From the NCBI RefSeq assembly GCF_015206895.1, contig NZ_JADEXU010000017.1, forward strand, positions 1 through 64,000: DNA of 64,000 nt, in the 5' to 3' direction. Shown piece after piece: positions 1-9,709 of this stretch; the first letter of the stretch is position 1, and each line of letters starts with the position of its first letter. The stretch is from Nostoc sp. LEGE 12450 (GTDB lineage Bacteria; Cyanobacteriota; Cyanobacteriia; Cyanobacteriales; Nostocaceae). The notes beneath the pieces were generated by a model. That model saw only the letters and a list, made by a program, of their open reading frames with translations. It ran no database searches and was not told where the DNA came from. The position numbers and the translations under genes are program-made.

Positions 1-8
1 ACTCATTA

Positions 9-677
9 CTACGTTCGCAAGCGATAACCCATGCCTCTAACTGTCTCAATCAGTTTGCTGCCTAGTTTTTTACGGAGATAACCGACATAGACATCGACAA
101 TATTAGAACCTGGGTTGTAGTCGTAACCCCAAACGTAATCGAGGAGTTGTTCTCGACTGATGACTTGCCCCGGATGGCGGCAAAACATTTCTGCCATAGC
201 AAATTCACGAGCAGGTAGTTCTATTAAGCGATCGCCTATTTTTACCTGTCGAGTTCGCAAATTAAGCTCCATATTACCAGCTTTGAGAATAAACTCTTGG
301 GCATCTCTGGCAGGTCTAGTACTTCGCAACCGTAACCTTACCCGCGCCAACAGTTCTTCAAATCGGAAGGGTTTGGTAACATAATCATCTGCACCTCCTT
401 CTAGCCCAGCAACCTTGTCGTGAATATCACTTCTAGCAGAGAGGATAATCACAGGTATGTCTTCTCCCTGTCCGCGCAGTTCTTCGAGTACTTGAAATCC
501 GTCTTTTCCAGGCAACCCTAAATCCAGAATTAACAAGTCAAAGGTTCCACTTTGCATTACATCTAGCACATACAACCCATCTGTCAGAATTGTTGTTGTG
601 AACCCTTGCGATCGCAACCCTTTTTCAATAAATGAGGCAATCCGGGGTTCATCTTCAACGATGAGAATGTTGGGCAT
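9..677 (-). CDS. OmpR/PhoB-family response regulator
   Basis: A 222-residue two-component response regulator. The receiver domain fills about residues 1-118, with the acidic pocket E8/D9, the phosphoacceptor D52 in LDLGLP, S80 and the conserved K102 in TKPF. A winged-helix DNA-binding domain follows (about 127-222), with the family's usual ending in VRGMGYRLR. The length is normal for OmpR/PhoB proteins. The gene lies 6 nt after the histidine kinase on the same strand, so the pair is probably one operon and cognate. Its target genes cannot be read from the sequence, but an 11-nt-spaced direct repeat upstream of the kinase is a candidate for autoregulation. Confidence 0.95.
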   Translation of the reverse strand: MPNILIVEDEPRIASFIEKGLRSQGFTTTILTDGLYVLDVMQSGTFDLLILDLGLPGKDGFQVLEELRGQGEDIPVIILSARSDIHDKVAGLEGGADDYVTKPFRFEELLARVRLRLRSTRPARDAQEFILKAGNMELNLRTRQVKIGDRLIELPAREFAMAEMFCRHPGQVISREQLLDYVWGYDYNPGSNIVDVYVGYLRKKLGSKLIETVRGMGYRLRT

Positions 678-683
678 AGATAC

Positions 684-2258
684 TCATTTTTTGGGTGGAT
701 CGAGTGGTAAAACGATGGTGAACATCGAACCTTTTCCTAACTGACTACGAAGTAATACTTGTCCAAAGTGAGCCTCTGCGATCGCTCGCACAATAGAAAG
801 CCCAAGTCCAGCACCCTCTGAACGACGGCGACTGTTGGAAGATCGGGCAAAGCGTTCAAAAATTCGTTTTTGATCAACCAGTGGGATGCCTTCGCCTGTA
901 TCGCGTATCCAGAAGCGCACCTTTCCTTTGGCGATCGCTGAACCTATGGAAATAGTATCACTCTGCCTAGTATGCTGAGTAGCATTTTGGGCCAGGTTCA
1001 TCACGGCTTCGGTAATTCTTTGTCGGTCAACAACAATCTGACCTTTAGCTACAGAGTCTAGTTGCCAGTCCCTCTCTGCTAGTGCTTGAGCTTTAACAAA
1101 TAATTCCTTGGTTAACTCTGCCACATTTACTGTTGCTACCTGTAAAAAGTCTGCACGTTCTGCTTTTGCCAGCAAAATCATATCATCAACCAAACGACTC
1201 ATCCGGTCTAGTTCTCCAATAACCAGTGCCACGGTTTCCTGTTGTTCTTGGGGATCATCTCCCATCAGTTCTAGGTGTCCGCGAACAATAGTGATGGGAG
1301 TTTTCAGTTCGTGTCCAGCATCGTTAACAAATTCACGTTGGCTAGCAAAGGCTGCTTCTAGTCTGTCCATCATTTCATTAAATGTCTTTGCCAGTTCTGC
1401 CAGTTCTCCATTACCTCGCGCAGGCAAACGCTGAGTTAAATCTGACTCACTGATAGCATGAGCCGTAGTTAAGATTGTCCGCAGAGGAGCAAGTATCCGC
1501 CCCGCAGCTAACCAAGTAAGAATTAACGACACTACAAACACTAGGCTGAAAACTTCAATAATCACAGCGACTGCTTTTAGAGCTTCTGTCCTTTCCCCGG
1601 TAGTATTGTGGGCAACAACAAAGACTCCCCGTGTTTGTCCATTAATAGTAATGGGTTTCACCATGTAAAGAATATTACTAGCATCAGGGGCAAAAAATTC
1701 TTGTTCTCCCTGTTCTGGTTGGGTCTGTTTTGCCCACCGTCTCATTAGTAATGAGTCTCTGGCTAAAAGCTTAGGGCGTTTGCTAGGACTAGATTTATAA
1801 AATTCACCATCTATAAAAGTGATGAAGTAAGATTCATCTTCTGGCCGCCGATACAACAAATAAGCTTTAAAAAGCTTGATTAAGTCTTGCAAAGAGGCTG
1901 GAGCAGTAATTTTTTCTTCTCCAGAGAGTAAGGATTTAAATTGCTTTGACTCGTTCAATATTTCTTCTGAGTCATCATTTGTGAGTCTATTTTCTGTAAC
2001 AAATTTTTCGCCCTTAATCAACGCATTGAAAGCCATCATATTTACTTCTATATCTTGACGAACACGCTGATTAATACGCTGGTATAGTTGATAGCGAAAT
2101 ATCGGGATGGAAATGAGAAACGTTATTCCTAAAATCAGTAAATACCAGAGCAAAATTCGGGTACGTGCTTCTCCAAACACTTGCTGCCAAACTAAAAGTA
2201 ACGGAGATACTTTGAAAACAGACAAGCGATTGCAAAAGCGCTTTACCACACTGCTCAT
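684..2258 (-). CDS. Sensor histidine kinase with HAMP domain
   Basis: A 524-residue membrane histidine kinase. TM1 lies near residues 34-53, an extracytoplasmic sensor region of about 175 residues follows, then TM2 near 229-251, and a HAMP linker to about 305. The HisKA dimerisation helix has the phospho-accepting H316 in GHELKTPITI. The HATPase_c domain shows DTGEGIP and GAGLGLSIV. The architecture matches a phosphorelay partner for the response regulator 6 nt downstream. The sensed signal is unknown, since the sensor region resembles no domain I recognise. The start at 2258 leaves a positively charged cytoplasmic stretch of about 33 residues before TM1, which is plausible. Confidence 0.93.
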   Translation of the reverse strand: MSSVVKRFCNRLSVFKVSPLLLVWQQVFGEARTRILLWYLLILGITFLISIPIFRYQLYQRINQRVRQDIEVNMMAFNALIKGEKFVTENRLTNDDSEEILNESKQFKSLLSGEEKITAPASLQDLIKLFKAYLLYRRPEDESYFITFIDGEFYKSSPSKRPKLLARDSLLMRRWAKQTQPEQGEQEFFAPDASNILYMVKPITINGQTRGVFVVAHNTTGERTEALKAVAVIIEVFSLVFVVSLILTWLAAGRILAPLRTILTTAHAISESDLTQRLPARGNGELAELAKTFNEMMDRLEAAFASQREFVNDAGHELKTPITIVRGHLELMGDDPQEQQETVALVIGELDRMSRLVDDMILLAKAERADFLQVATVNVAELTKELFVKAQALAERDWQLDSVAKGQIVVDRQRITEAVMNLAQNATQHTRQSDTISIGSAIAKGKVRFWIRDTGEGIPLVDQKRIFERFARSSNSRRRSEGAGLGLSIVRAIAEAHFGQVLLRSQLGKGSMFTIVLPLDPPKK

Positions 2259-2817
2259 TTTTAATCATCCTTATTTGAGATAGTTTAAATTCATCTTTTA
2301 CTTGCCAAAAAGTAGTGTTAATTAAATTTGCTATTCATCTGTTAAAGGTAATTGTGTTTCTCAAATAGTGAAAGTATTTACATAGCTATTTGGTGTTTAA
2401 ACAAAGTTATTTAGCTGAATAATTTTTGGACTCACGACGCTCCTTTCTATCAGTCTTTAAATATTATGATTAAGCTTTTCCATATATTAATTAGTTTTTG
2501 ATGAGAGAATTTTCATCAATTTTTCATGCATTATTTATGAAAGATTGATAAATTGTTAAACAGCCTTTAACTTTCGTTAATAAAACGATAGCTTCATTTT
2601 AAGTCCATGCTTTAAATTTGATTTTGACAAAGGGAAATATTATTAAGTTACGGAAATATCCGCATTTTATTACAAAATAGCCATGAAGATTCAGAAGATT
2701 TTTCACTTTTTTAATTTAGGAAAATAACTCCATAGTTAAAAATATACCTGTGAATAAAAGTGTTAATTAAATTTGCAAGTCGTCAGCCACCAGATGAAAA
2801 CTTGGTCAGGAGTATAG
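2259..2817. other. AT-rich divergent promoter region
   Basis: No gene is visible in these 559 bases between the divergent kinase and glycosyltransferase genes. The region is very AT-rich. It holds two copies of a 17-nt direct repeat (2315-2331 and 2760-2776) and a pair of TTTTCAT boxes spaced 11 nt apart (2510-2527). It probably carries promoters in both directions, but I cannot fix their positions. Confidence 0.6.
2510..2527. promoter_or_regulatory. Candidate OmpR/PhoB-type tandem box
   Basis: TTTTCAT occurs at 2510-2516 and again at 2521-2527, an 11-nt start-to-start period. OmpR/PhoB-family regulators bind head-to-tail repeats with this period, and such a regulator is encoded next door. 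The link is inference, because AT-rich DNA produces such repeats by chance. Confidence 0.3.
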
Positions 2818-4104
2818 ATGAAAAACTTTTTACCCCACGTTAAAGAAATAGGACGAACGCCGACTAATTTAGCGTCTTCAGAGGTTAGTAGTTTATCTAG
2901 CAATGCTCGTAAATGGCGCATTGCTTTATATTCGCACGACACAATGGGACTGGGACATAAACGCCGTAATTTGTTGATTGCTCAAACTTTAGGATGTTCA
3001 GACTTAGAAATTGATGTTTTGATGATTAGTGGAATACAGGATGCCAGCAATATAACAACACTAGCAGGGGTTGATTGTTTGACTTTACCTGCTTTGCACA
3101 AAAATATTGATGGGCAATATCAGGCACGAAGATTGGATCTATCATTGCAGGAAATTATTACACTGCGATCGCAAGTTATTCTTACCACCATCAAAACCTT
3201 TAAACCCGATATTCTGATTGTGGATAATGTACCGCGAGGAGCGGTGAGAGAGCTAGAACCAACACTAAATTATTTACGTACCCAAGGAAAAACGCACTGC
3301 ATTTTAGGTTTACGGGATGTGTTAGATGACCCCACATCGGTACATCGAGATTGGAAAAGAATAGCTAATGAAGAGGCTATTCAAACCTACTATGATGCGG
3401 TTTGGGTGTATGGCGATCCAGCCATTTATGACCTAGCACAGGAATATCGCTTCAATCCGAAGACTTTAGCCAAACTACGCTACACTGGCTATCTTGACCA
3501 GCGTAGCCGCCTGAAATTCGTAGATATGGATAGCGTTCAGGCATTGAAATCACTTAATTTGCCATCTGAACGATTCGTATTGTGCTTAGTGGGAGGCGGA
3601 CAAGATGGAGCGCGTTTGGCAGAAACATTTGCTTGTGCTGAACTACCACCAGGGATGAGCGGCATCATATTGACAGGGCCGTTCATGCCGCAAGAGGTAC
3701 AGCAACGGCTTCAGAAGTATGCTGCTAAACGTTCTGATTTGCGGGTGTTGAAATATTTAGCTGAACCGACGCTGTTGTTGAATCAGGCTGAACGCGTCAT
3801 TGCTATGGGTGGTTACAACACAACTTGCGAATTGCTGTCATTTCAAAAGCGATCGCTCATTGTACCCCGAATCAAGCCCCGTCGAGAACAGTTGATCCGG
3901 GCCGAACGCTTACAGGCATTTGGTTTAGTTGATATGCTGCACCCAGATTATCTGAAACCTCAAGCATTGACAGATTGGTTAATGCAAGAAGGTGAGCCGT
4001 CACAAGCTCGTAGTTGTATCGATCTTGATGGACTTACCCGCATTCCTCAATTCGTAAATGAAATACTCACGTCTGCTCATCATTCATCACAACAAGCTTC
4101 TTGA
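2818..4104 (+). CDS. GT28/MurG-like glycosyltransferase
   Basis: A 428-residue GT-B glycosyltransferase. About 33 poorly conserved N-terminal residues precede the Rossmann start RIALYSHDTMGLGHKRRNLL, whose glycine loop resembles the acceptor-side loop of MurG and MGD-type enzymes. The C-terminal half has VIAMGGYNTTCELL near residue 330, the nucleotide-sugar binding signature of the GT28 C-domain. It is not MurG itself, because the surroundings are a polysaccharide or glycolipid cluster rather than cell-wall genes. It is the first gene of a co-directional run with two GT4 enzymes and an ABC exporter. Donor and acceptor sugars cannot be told. Confidence 0.82.
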   Translation: MKNFLPHVKEIGRTPTNLASSEVSSLSSNARKWRIALYSHDTMGLGHKRRNLLIAQTLGCSDLEIDVLMISGIQDASNITTLAGVDCLTLPALHKNIDGQYQARRLDLSLQEIITLRSQVILTTIKTFKPDILIVDNVPRGAVRELEPTLNYLRTQGKTHCILGLRDVLDDPTSVHRDWKRIANEEAIQTYYDAVWVYGDPAIYDLAQEYRFNPKTLAKLRYTGYLDQRSRLKFVDMDSVQALKSLNLPSERFVLCLVGGGQDGARLAETFACAELPPGMSGIILTGPFMPQEVQQRLQKYAAKRSDLRVLKYLAEPTLLLNQAERVIAMGGYNTTCELLSFQKRSLIVPRIKPRREQLIRAERLQAFGLVDMLHPDYLKPQALTDWLMQEGEPSQARSCIDLDGLTRIPQFVNEILTSAHHSSQQAS

Positions 4105-4156
4105 AAGGAGATTGGAGAGGCTAAAAAAGAACCTTCTTAATTACGAATTACGAATC

Positions 4157-5422
4157 ATGTCAATCCGTATTGGTTACATTCTCAAACGTTATCCTCGCTA
4201 TTCTGAAACCTTTGTTGTCAATGAAATTTTGGCTCATGAAGCGGCTGGTTTAGATATTGAAATTTTTGCTTTGAGGCCACCGTGTGACACTCATTTTCAA
4301 AATATTATTTCCCAGGTGCGTGCTACCGTCACCTACATTCGTCAGCCAATTCAAGGTCGAGTGAGCCAATCCCTAAATAGTCTAACTCCCACAGCAGCAA
4401 GCTATTTTTGGGCAGAATTACAAGAAGCGAGTAAAGTTATCCCAGATTTTTGGTCAAAGTTGGCTTATGCTCAAGGTGAACAAGATAGCACCGTTTACCA
4501 AGCTGCATGGCTAGCAAGGGAAGCGCGACTCAAAGGCATCACTCATTTTCACGCTCACTTTGGCACTGTCGCAACCAGTGTAGCTCGGTTAGCATCTCAC
4601 TTCATGGGTATTCCCTACACCTTCACTGCTCATGCTAAAGACATCTTTCATGAAAGTGTTGAATTGGAAGATATGCAGCGCAAGCTTAAGGATGCTGTCA
4701 CTATCGTAACTGTCAGTGACTATAACCTCAAGTATTTGCAAAAGACTTATGGTGCAAAGCGAGTTCAACGTATTTACAATGGCTTAGATTTACGACAATT
4801 ACAATATTCTTCCCCGGTTGATCGTCCTCCATTGATTATCTCAGTCAGTCGATTAATTGAGAAGAAAGGGCTGTCTATTTTAATCGATGCTTGTGCGATT
4901 CTGAAGCGAATAAATTATGATTTCCAATGTCAAATTGTGGGAACAGGATCATTAGAACCTGTATTGCAGCAAAAAATCCAAGATTTACGGCTGCAATCTA
5001 CTGTGGAAATTGTCGGCCCACGTCCTCAAAATGATGTATTTCAATTGATGCAGGAGGCTGCTATATTTGCAGCTCCATATATTATCGGTCAAGATGGCAA
5101 TCGGGATGGTCTGCCTACAGTTTTACTCGAAGCGATGGCATTGGGAACGCCCTGTGTAAGTACAGATGTAACTGGAATTCCCGAATTAGTGCGCGATCGC
5201 CAGACTGGATTAATTGTCCCACAACATGATGCCGAACAATTAGCGATCGCACTTCAACAACTCCTTACCAATCAAGCCTTGCGAGTCAAATTGTCAACCC
5301 AAGCCAGACAATTAATTGAATCTGAGTTTGACATTCATCGCAATAGTGCAGCATTACGAGCAATATTCCATGCGGATCAACCGAATGCTGCCATGACTTT
5401 AAAAGTAGTTCAGGAGGTTTAG
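4157..5422 (+). CDS. GT4-family glycosyltransferase
   Basis: A 421-residue GT-B glycosyltransferase of the GT4 class. The N-terminal domain begins IGYILKRYPRYSETFV, typical of exopolysaccharide GT4 enzymes. The C-terminal domain has ISVSRLIEKKGL and the E-x7-E type stretch around GLPTVLLEAMALGTPCV. I chose ATG 4157 because the family's conserved sequence begins there. An upstream in-frame ATG at 4058 lies inside the preceding gene and would add 33 unrelated residues. The 52 nt between the genes contain AGGAG-like sequence but no clear Shine-Dalgarno right before 4157. Confidence 0.85.
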   Translation: MSIRIGYILKRYPRYSETFVVNEILAHEAAGLDIEIFALRPPCDTHFQNIISQVRATVTYIRQPIQGRVSQSLNSLTPTAASYFWAELQEASKVIPDFWSKLAYAQGEQDSTVYQAAWLAREARLKGITHFHAHFGTVATSVARLASHFMGIPYTFTAHAKDIFHESVELEDMQRKLKDAVTIVTVSDYNLKYLQKTYGAKRVQRIYNGLDLRQLQYSSPVDRPPLIISVSRLIEKKGLSILIDACAILKRINYDFQCQIVGTGSLEPVLQQKIQDLRLQSTVEIVGPRPQNDVFQLMQEAAIFAAPYIIGQDGNRDGLPTVLLEAMALGTPCVSTDVTGIPELVRDRQTGLIVPQHDAEQLAIALQQLLTNQALRVKLSTQARQLIESEFDIHRNSAALRAIFHADQPNAAMTLKVVQEV

Positions 5423-5425
5423 AGC

Positions 5426-6607
5426 GTGCGAATTGCTTATGTTTGTGCCGATCCAGGAATTCCTGTATTTGGGCAAAAAGGATGCTCTATTCATGTCCAA
5501 GAAGTAATTCGAGCATTGCAACGGCAAAATATCCAAGTTGATTTGTTTGCTACTCGCATTGGTGGCAACCCACCCGCAGATTTAACTAATGTTTCAGTTC
5601 ATCAACTTCCAGCCATCCCAAAACTGGAACGGGCTGTGCGAGAGCAAGTTGCCTTATCGATTAATCCCGATTTGCGTTTAGATTTGGAAATGTTTGGCCC
5701 ATTTGACCTAATTTATGAGCGTTATTCCCTTTGGAGTTATAGCGCAATGGAATTTGCCCAAGCAATGGGAATTCCCGGATTATTAGAAGTCAATTCACCT
5801 CTGATTACTGAACAGGCAAAACATCGCGGCTTGATTGATTGCCACAGCGCTGAACAGGTTGCCAATCGCGTTTTTCAAGCTGCTACTGCACTTATTGCTG
5901 TTTCAGCCGAAGTGAAAACTTACTTAATGAATTACGTCAAAAGTAGCAAAGTTCATGTTATCCCTAATGGTGTAAATCCCGATCGCTTCTGTACTTTTGA
6001 TCGTGCATTTTCAACGCAATCAGAAACCTTTACAGTGGGATTTGTCGGCACATTGAAACCGTGGCATGGATTGCCAATTCTCACAGCAGCTTTTGCTCAA
6101 CTGCATCAACAAGTTCCCAATGCCAAACTTTTGATTGTTGGCGATGGCCCCGAACGGGAAAATCTCGAAGCCGAATTGTTGGCACGAGGATTACACTCTC
6201 ATGCTAAATTCACCGGAGCGGTGAATCCTGATGAAATTCCCAAATTATTAGCAGCAATGGATGTTGCTGTTGCACCATATCCGGCTGAATCCGATTTTTA
6301 CTTCTCACCGTTGAAAGTTTATGAATATATGGCGGCTGGTTTGCCTGTAGTTGTTAGTGGTATTGGGCAATTGCTGGAGCTAATTGACACAGGGGTGAAT
6401 GGGATTCTTTGTCCACCAGGTGATGCGATCGCCTTAGCAGAGGCATTAGAAAAATTGTGGCGATCGCCTAGTTTGCGCCATTCTTTGGGACAAGCGGCGC
6501 GGAAAACAGTTATAGAACATCACACTTGGGAGGCGATCGCACAACAGATTTTGCATATAGCTGGATTAAATACTCCGTCTCAATTCCAAGTGGAGGTAAG
6601 ACGATAA
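5426..6607 (+). CDS. GT4-family glycosyltransferase
   Basis: A 393-residue GT-B glycosyltransferase. The N-terminus RIAYVCADPGIPVFGQKGCS carries the glycine loop of the acceptor domain. The C-terminal domain has GFVGTLKPWHGL, a donor-binding region with VGDGPER, and SPLKVYEYMAAGLPVV with the usual acidic pair. It starts with GTG 5426, placed 8 nt after a strong AGGAGG at 5412-5417, only 3 nt after the previous stop. It is followed without a gap by the ABC exporter. The tight spacing argues for one transcript. Confidence 0.87.
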   Translation: MRIAYVCADPGIPVFGQKGCSIHVQEVIRALQRQNIQVDLFATRIGGNPPADLTNVSVHQLPAIPKLERAVREQVALSINPDLRLDLEMFGPFDLIYERYSLWSYSAMEFAQAMGIPGLLEVNSPLITEQAKHRGLIDCHSAEQVANRVFQAATALIAVSAEVKTYLMNYVKSSKVHVIPNGVNPDRFCTFDRAFSTQSETFTVGFVGTLKPWHGLPILTAAFAQLHQQVPNAKLLIVGDGPERENLEAELLARGLHSHAKFTGAVNPDEIPKLLAAMDVAVAPYPAESDFYFSPLKVYEYMAAGLPVVVSGIGQLLELIDTGVNGILCPPGDAIALAEALEKLWRSPSLRHSLGQAARKTVIEHHTWEAIAQQILHIAGLNTPSQFQVEVRR

Positions 6608-8443
6608 ATGGGACGTTCAAAACCACAGAAAAAAGCTATTCCCGGTTTATGGGGAGTACTACGTTATTTCTGGCCTTACATTCAAAAACAGTATGGACTA
6701 CTTTTAATTTCTGCGATCGCTCTGGTTGCGGATGTCGGACTACGGGTGCTGGAACCTTGGCCCCTAAAGTTTGTTTTTGATTACGTTTTGATTCCAGGCG
6801 AGCGGCCTACCAATATCCCATTAATTGATCGCCTGGAGCCAGTTACATTACTGACATTTTCAGCAGTTACAGTCCTTGCCATTACAGGATTACGCGCACT
6901 TGCCGCCTATTGGAGTACCGTTGGACTAGCAACAGTAGGTAGCCGAGTCATGACTGAGGTGCGTAATCATCTGTATTGTCATCTTCAAGATTTGTCCTTG
7001 AGTTACCACACCAAAGCTCGTAGCGGCGATTTAATTATTCGTGTAAGTAGCGATGCTAGCCGTCTGCAAGAAATTATGATTACGGCAGCATTACCTCTGG
7101 TAGTGAGCATTCTCACGCTGTTTGGCATGATTGGCGTGATGTTTTGGATAAATAGCAGCCTCACCCTACTTGCACTACTTACCCTACCGTTGTTTGTATT
7201 AGTCACAAATCGGCTGAGTCAGCGAATTCGAGAGTCCTCATTAAAGCAACGGAAACAAGAAGGAGCTGTGGCGGCGACGGCTGCTGAGTCAATTGCTGCC
7301 ATTAAATTAGTCAAAGCCCTTTCACTACAAGATGCCTTTGCGCGAGTTTTTTCTCAACAAAATCACCATAGCCTCAAGGAGAGTGTAAGAACCCAACGCC
7401 TTGCTGCTCATCTCGAACGAACCGTTGATGTTGTAATTGCACTTGGAACAGCAATTGTTTTATGGTACGGCTCCTGGTTGGCATTGCGAAATGCTCTGAC
7501 ACCGGGTGATGTGCTGGTATTTCTCACCTATCTCAAAAATGCCTTTAAGCCGGTTCAGAACTTTGCTAAGTACACCGGAAGACTTGCTAAAGCTGTTGCC
7601 TCTGGTGAGCGAATTTTAGATGTATTATCACAGCAACCTGATGTCCGAGATTTGCCGAATGCAATACCGGCTCCAATTTTCCGAGGTGAGGTTTGTTTTG
7701 ATCATGTTCACTTTGCCTATGAACCAGGACAAGTTCTGCTTGAAGACATCAATTTAACCATTCAACCAGGGCAGCAAGTAGCGATCGTTGGTACATCGGG
7801 TGGTGGTAAATCTACCTTAGTAAGTCTATTATTACGACTTTATGACCCGACGATGGGTAAAGTCATGATTGATGGGCGGGATATTCGAGAGTACACATTG
7901 GAATCATTACGCCCACAAATTAGTGTAGTTTTGCAAGATAGTCTCTTATTTGCCGCTACCATTCGAGAAAATATTGCCTACGGTATTGCCGGCGTGTCGG
8001 ATGCAGAAATTGAAGCAGCCACTCGTCTAGCTAATGCTGATGATTTCATTCAAGCTTTACCCCAAGGATACAACACGCTTGTGGGAGAAAGAGGCGCAAC
8101 CCTTTCAGGTGGACAACGCCAGCGAATTGCGATCGCCCGCGCTGCTATTCGTCAAGCTCCAATTTTGATTTTAGATGAACCCACAACTGGGCTAGATCAA
8201 GGCAACGAGAAAGCGATCGTTGATGCTCTACAACGGCTCTCGCAAAACCGCACCACCTTCTTAATTACTCATGATCTGTATCTTGCAACTCGTGCAGATA
8301 TAATTCTTTACATTGAAAATGGGCAGGTGCTAGAACAAGGCACTCATCTGGAATTGATGCAACAGAATGGTCGCTATGCGGCATTGTATCAAATGCAGAC
8401 TGCAATCCGAATTGAGGAAAAGTCAAATCATTTGATGACATAA
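6608..8443 (+). CDS. ABC exporter, fused membrane and ATPase domains
   Basis: A 611-residue half-transporter of the MsbA/lipid-exporter type. The N-terminal about 330 residues form a six-helix exporter membrane domain. The nucleotide-binding domain shows Walker A GTSGGGKST, the Q-loop around VLQDSLLF, signature LSGGQRQRIAIARA, Walker B ILILDEPTTGLD and the H-loop ITHD. It should act as a homodimer in the inner membrane. Its ATG directly follows the stop of the preceding glycosyltransferase, with GGAGG upstream. From context it probably flips a glycolipid or an oligosaccharide carrier made by the three preceding enzymes; the substrate is inferred. Confidence 0.92.
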   Translation: MGRSKPQKKAIPGLWGVLRYFWPYIQKQYGLLLISAIALVADVGLRVLEPWPLKFVFDYVLIPGERPTNIPLIDRLEPVTLLTFSAVTVLAITGLRALAAYWSTVGLATVGSRVMTEVRNHLYCHLQDLSLSYHTKARSGDLIIRVSSDASRLQEIMITAALPLVVSILTLFGMIGVMFWINSSLTLLALLTLPLFVLVTNRLSQRIRESSLKQRKQEGAVAATAAESIAAIKLVKALSLQDAFARVFSQQNHHSLKESVRTQRLAAHLERTVDVVIALGTAIVLWYGSWLALRNALTPGDVLVFLTYLKNAFKPVQNFAKYTGRLAKAVASGERILDVLSQQPDVRDLPNAIPAPIFRGEVCFDHVHFAYEPGQVLLEDINLTIQPGQQVAIVGTSGGGKSTLVSLLLRLYDPTMGKVMIDGRDIREYTLESLRPQISVVLQDSLLFAATIRENIAYGIAGVSDAEIEAATRLANADDFIQALPQGYNTLVGERGATLSGGQRQRIAIARAAIRQAPILILDEPTTGLDQGNEKAIVDALQRLSQNRTTFLITHDLYLATRADIILYIENGQVLEQGTHLELMQQNGRYAALYQMQTAIRIEEKSNHLMT

Positions 8444-8546
8444 CCCTATGGTGCTGCATATTTACAAGTTGATTTTCTCACGCAGAAGCGGAGAGAGGAT
8501 AGGTGTTTTGAGATTTACACCCAGTTAATATTTAGAGGCGAAAAAT

Positions 8547-9554
8547 ATGACTGTTTTCGTCAGCGATCGCTTTAACAGTGTCACTGATCCTAAAATGCCA
8601 TTTTTGTCAGCAGCCATTGATCCATTGGAAGTAAAACAACGGTTCACTCAGTACTTGCCAATCGTTGAAAATGCTCAACTGCAAAAAATTCAAGTTATTC
8701 GCCACAAACCAGGGCGGCGTTGTTTGATTGAATATGAATTGCTGAATAATTACGGGCAAACTATTACACTAATTGGCAAAATCCGAGCTAAAGGAACAGA
8801 TTTTAATAGTTATGAATTACAAAAATCCTTGTGGCAAAAAGGATTTGCAGATGATAGTGCTGATGGAATTTCAATACCGCAACCTGTGGGAATAATCCCC
8901 GAATGGCAGATGTGGTTGCAGCGAAAAGTTCAAGGAGCGATCGCAACTCAATTTTTAACTCAAACCAACACCATTTTCCTAGCAAAACGAATTGCTGAAG
9001 TTGCCCATAAACTTCATCAAACTAACATTCCTCCTAGCCGTTCTCATACCATGTCAGACGAACTGCGAATCTTGAACGAAAGGATTCCATTGGTGATGCA
9101 ACAATATCCAGACTGGAAAAAACGCTTAGAACAAATATTAGCAGCATCTAAACATTTAGGACAAAATACTTCAGAACTAAAATACTGTGGTATCCATCGA
9201 GATTTTTATCCTGATCAAGTTATTATTAATGGTTCTCGTTTGTATCTCATCGACCTTGATTTATATTGTGAAGGTAATCCAGCCATTGATATCGGTAACT
9301 TCATTGGTCATATTAAAGAATACAGCCTTCGCATCCTTGGTAATTCAGAAGCATTACACGATTGGGAAACTGCCCTAACTGAAAGATTTATTCAGCTTAC
9401 AAGCAAGGAATTCAAAATCTCAATTGAATCCTACGTCACCTTAACACTAGTACGACATATTCACATCAGCACCCAATTCTTAGAACGCCGTCCTTTTACA
9501 GAAGCATTATTAAACCTATGTGAACAACGTTTACATATTAGAAACGCATCATGA
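8547..9554 (+). CDS. APH/choline kinase-fold phosphotransferase-like protein
   Basis: A 335-residue protein resembling the aminoglycoside phosphotransferase/choline kinase fold. The catalytic loop reads GIHRDFYPDQVII (HxD, with Q where Asn is usual), followed by the metal-binding YLIDLDLYCEGNPAIDIGNF. The glycine-rich loop is weak. Within a glycosyltransferase/exporter cluster it more likely phosphorylates a sugar or lipid intermediate than an antibiotic. The loop Asn-to-Gln change leaves activity uncertain. It lies 103 nt after the exporter, still co-directional. A basic stretch of about 45 residues near the N-terminus holds HKPGRRCLIEYEL. Confidence 0.72.
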   Translation: MTVFVSDRFNSVTDPKMPFLSAAIDPLEVKQRFTQYLPIVENAQLQKIQVIRHKPGRRCLIEYELLNNYGQTITLIGKIRAKGTDFNSYELQKSLWQKGFADDSADGISIPQPVGIIPEWQMWLQRKVQGAIATQFLTQTNTIFLAKRIAEVAHKLHQTNIPPSRSHTMSDELRILNERIPLVMQQYPDWKKRLEQILAASKHLGQNTSELKYCGIHRDFYPDQVIINGSRLYLIDLDLYCEGNPAIDIGNFIGHIKEYSLRILGNSEALHDWETALTERFIQLTSKEFKISIESYVTLTLVRHIHISTQFLERRPFTEALLNLCEQRLHIRNAS

Positions 9555-9709
9555 GTTAAACTCTTACTTTCTGCATAAACAACATCCTATAACAATCTTA
9601 AACAATTCATAAAAATTTCTCCTTATTATCTCTGTTTTCTCTGCGCCTCTGCGGTTCGTTTTGATTTTCAAATTCCTATATTCTAATTGCTAATTTTCAG
9701 GAGAGAGCA
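9555..9709. other. Spacer with dispersed cyanobacterial repeat text
   Basis: The stretch near 9640-9662 (TCTCTGCGCCTCTGCGGTTC) resembles a phrase I associate with Nostoc intergenic DNA. No gene is visible. Confidence 0.35.

Noticed and set aside
4058-4156. Earlier start for the second glycosyltransferase
   Set aside because: It overlaps the preceding gene and codes for residues unlike the family; similarity begins at 4157.
8547-9554. Antibiotic-resistance aminoglycoside phosphotransferase
   Set aside because: The fold is similar, but the loop Asn is changed and the gene sits in a glycan cluster, so a resistance role is not supported.
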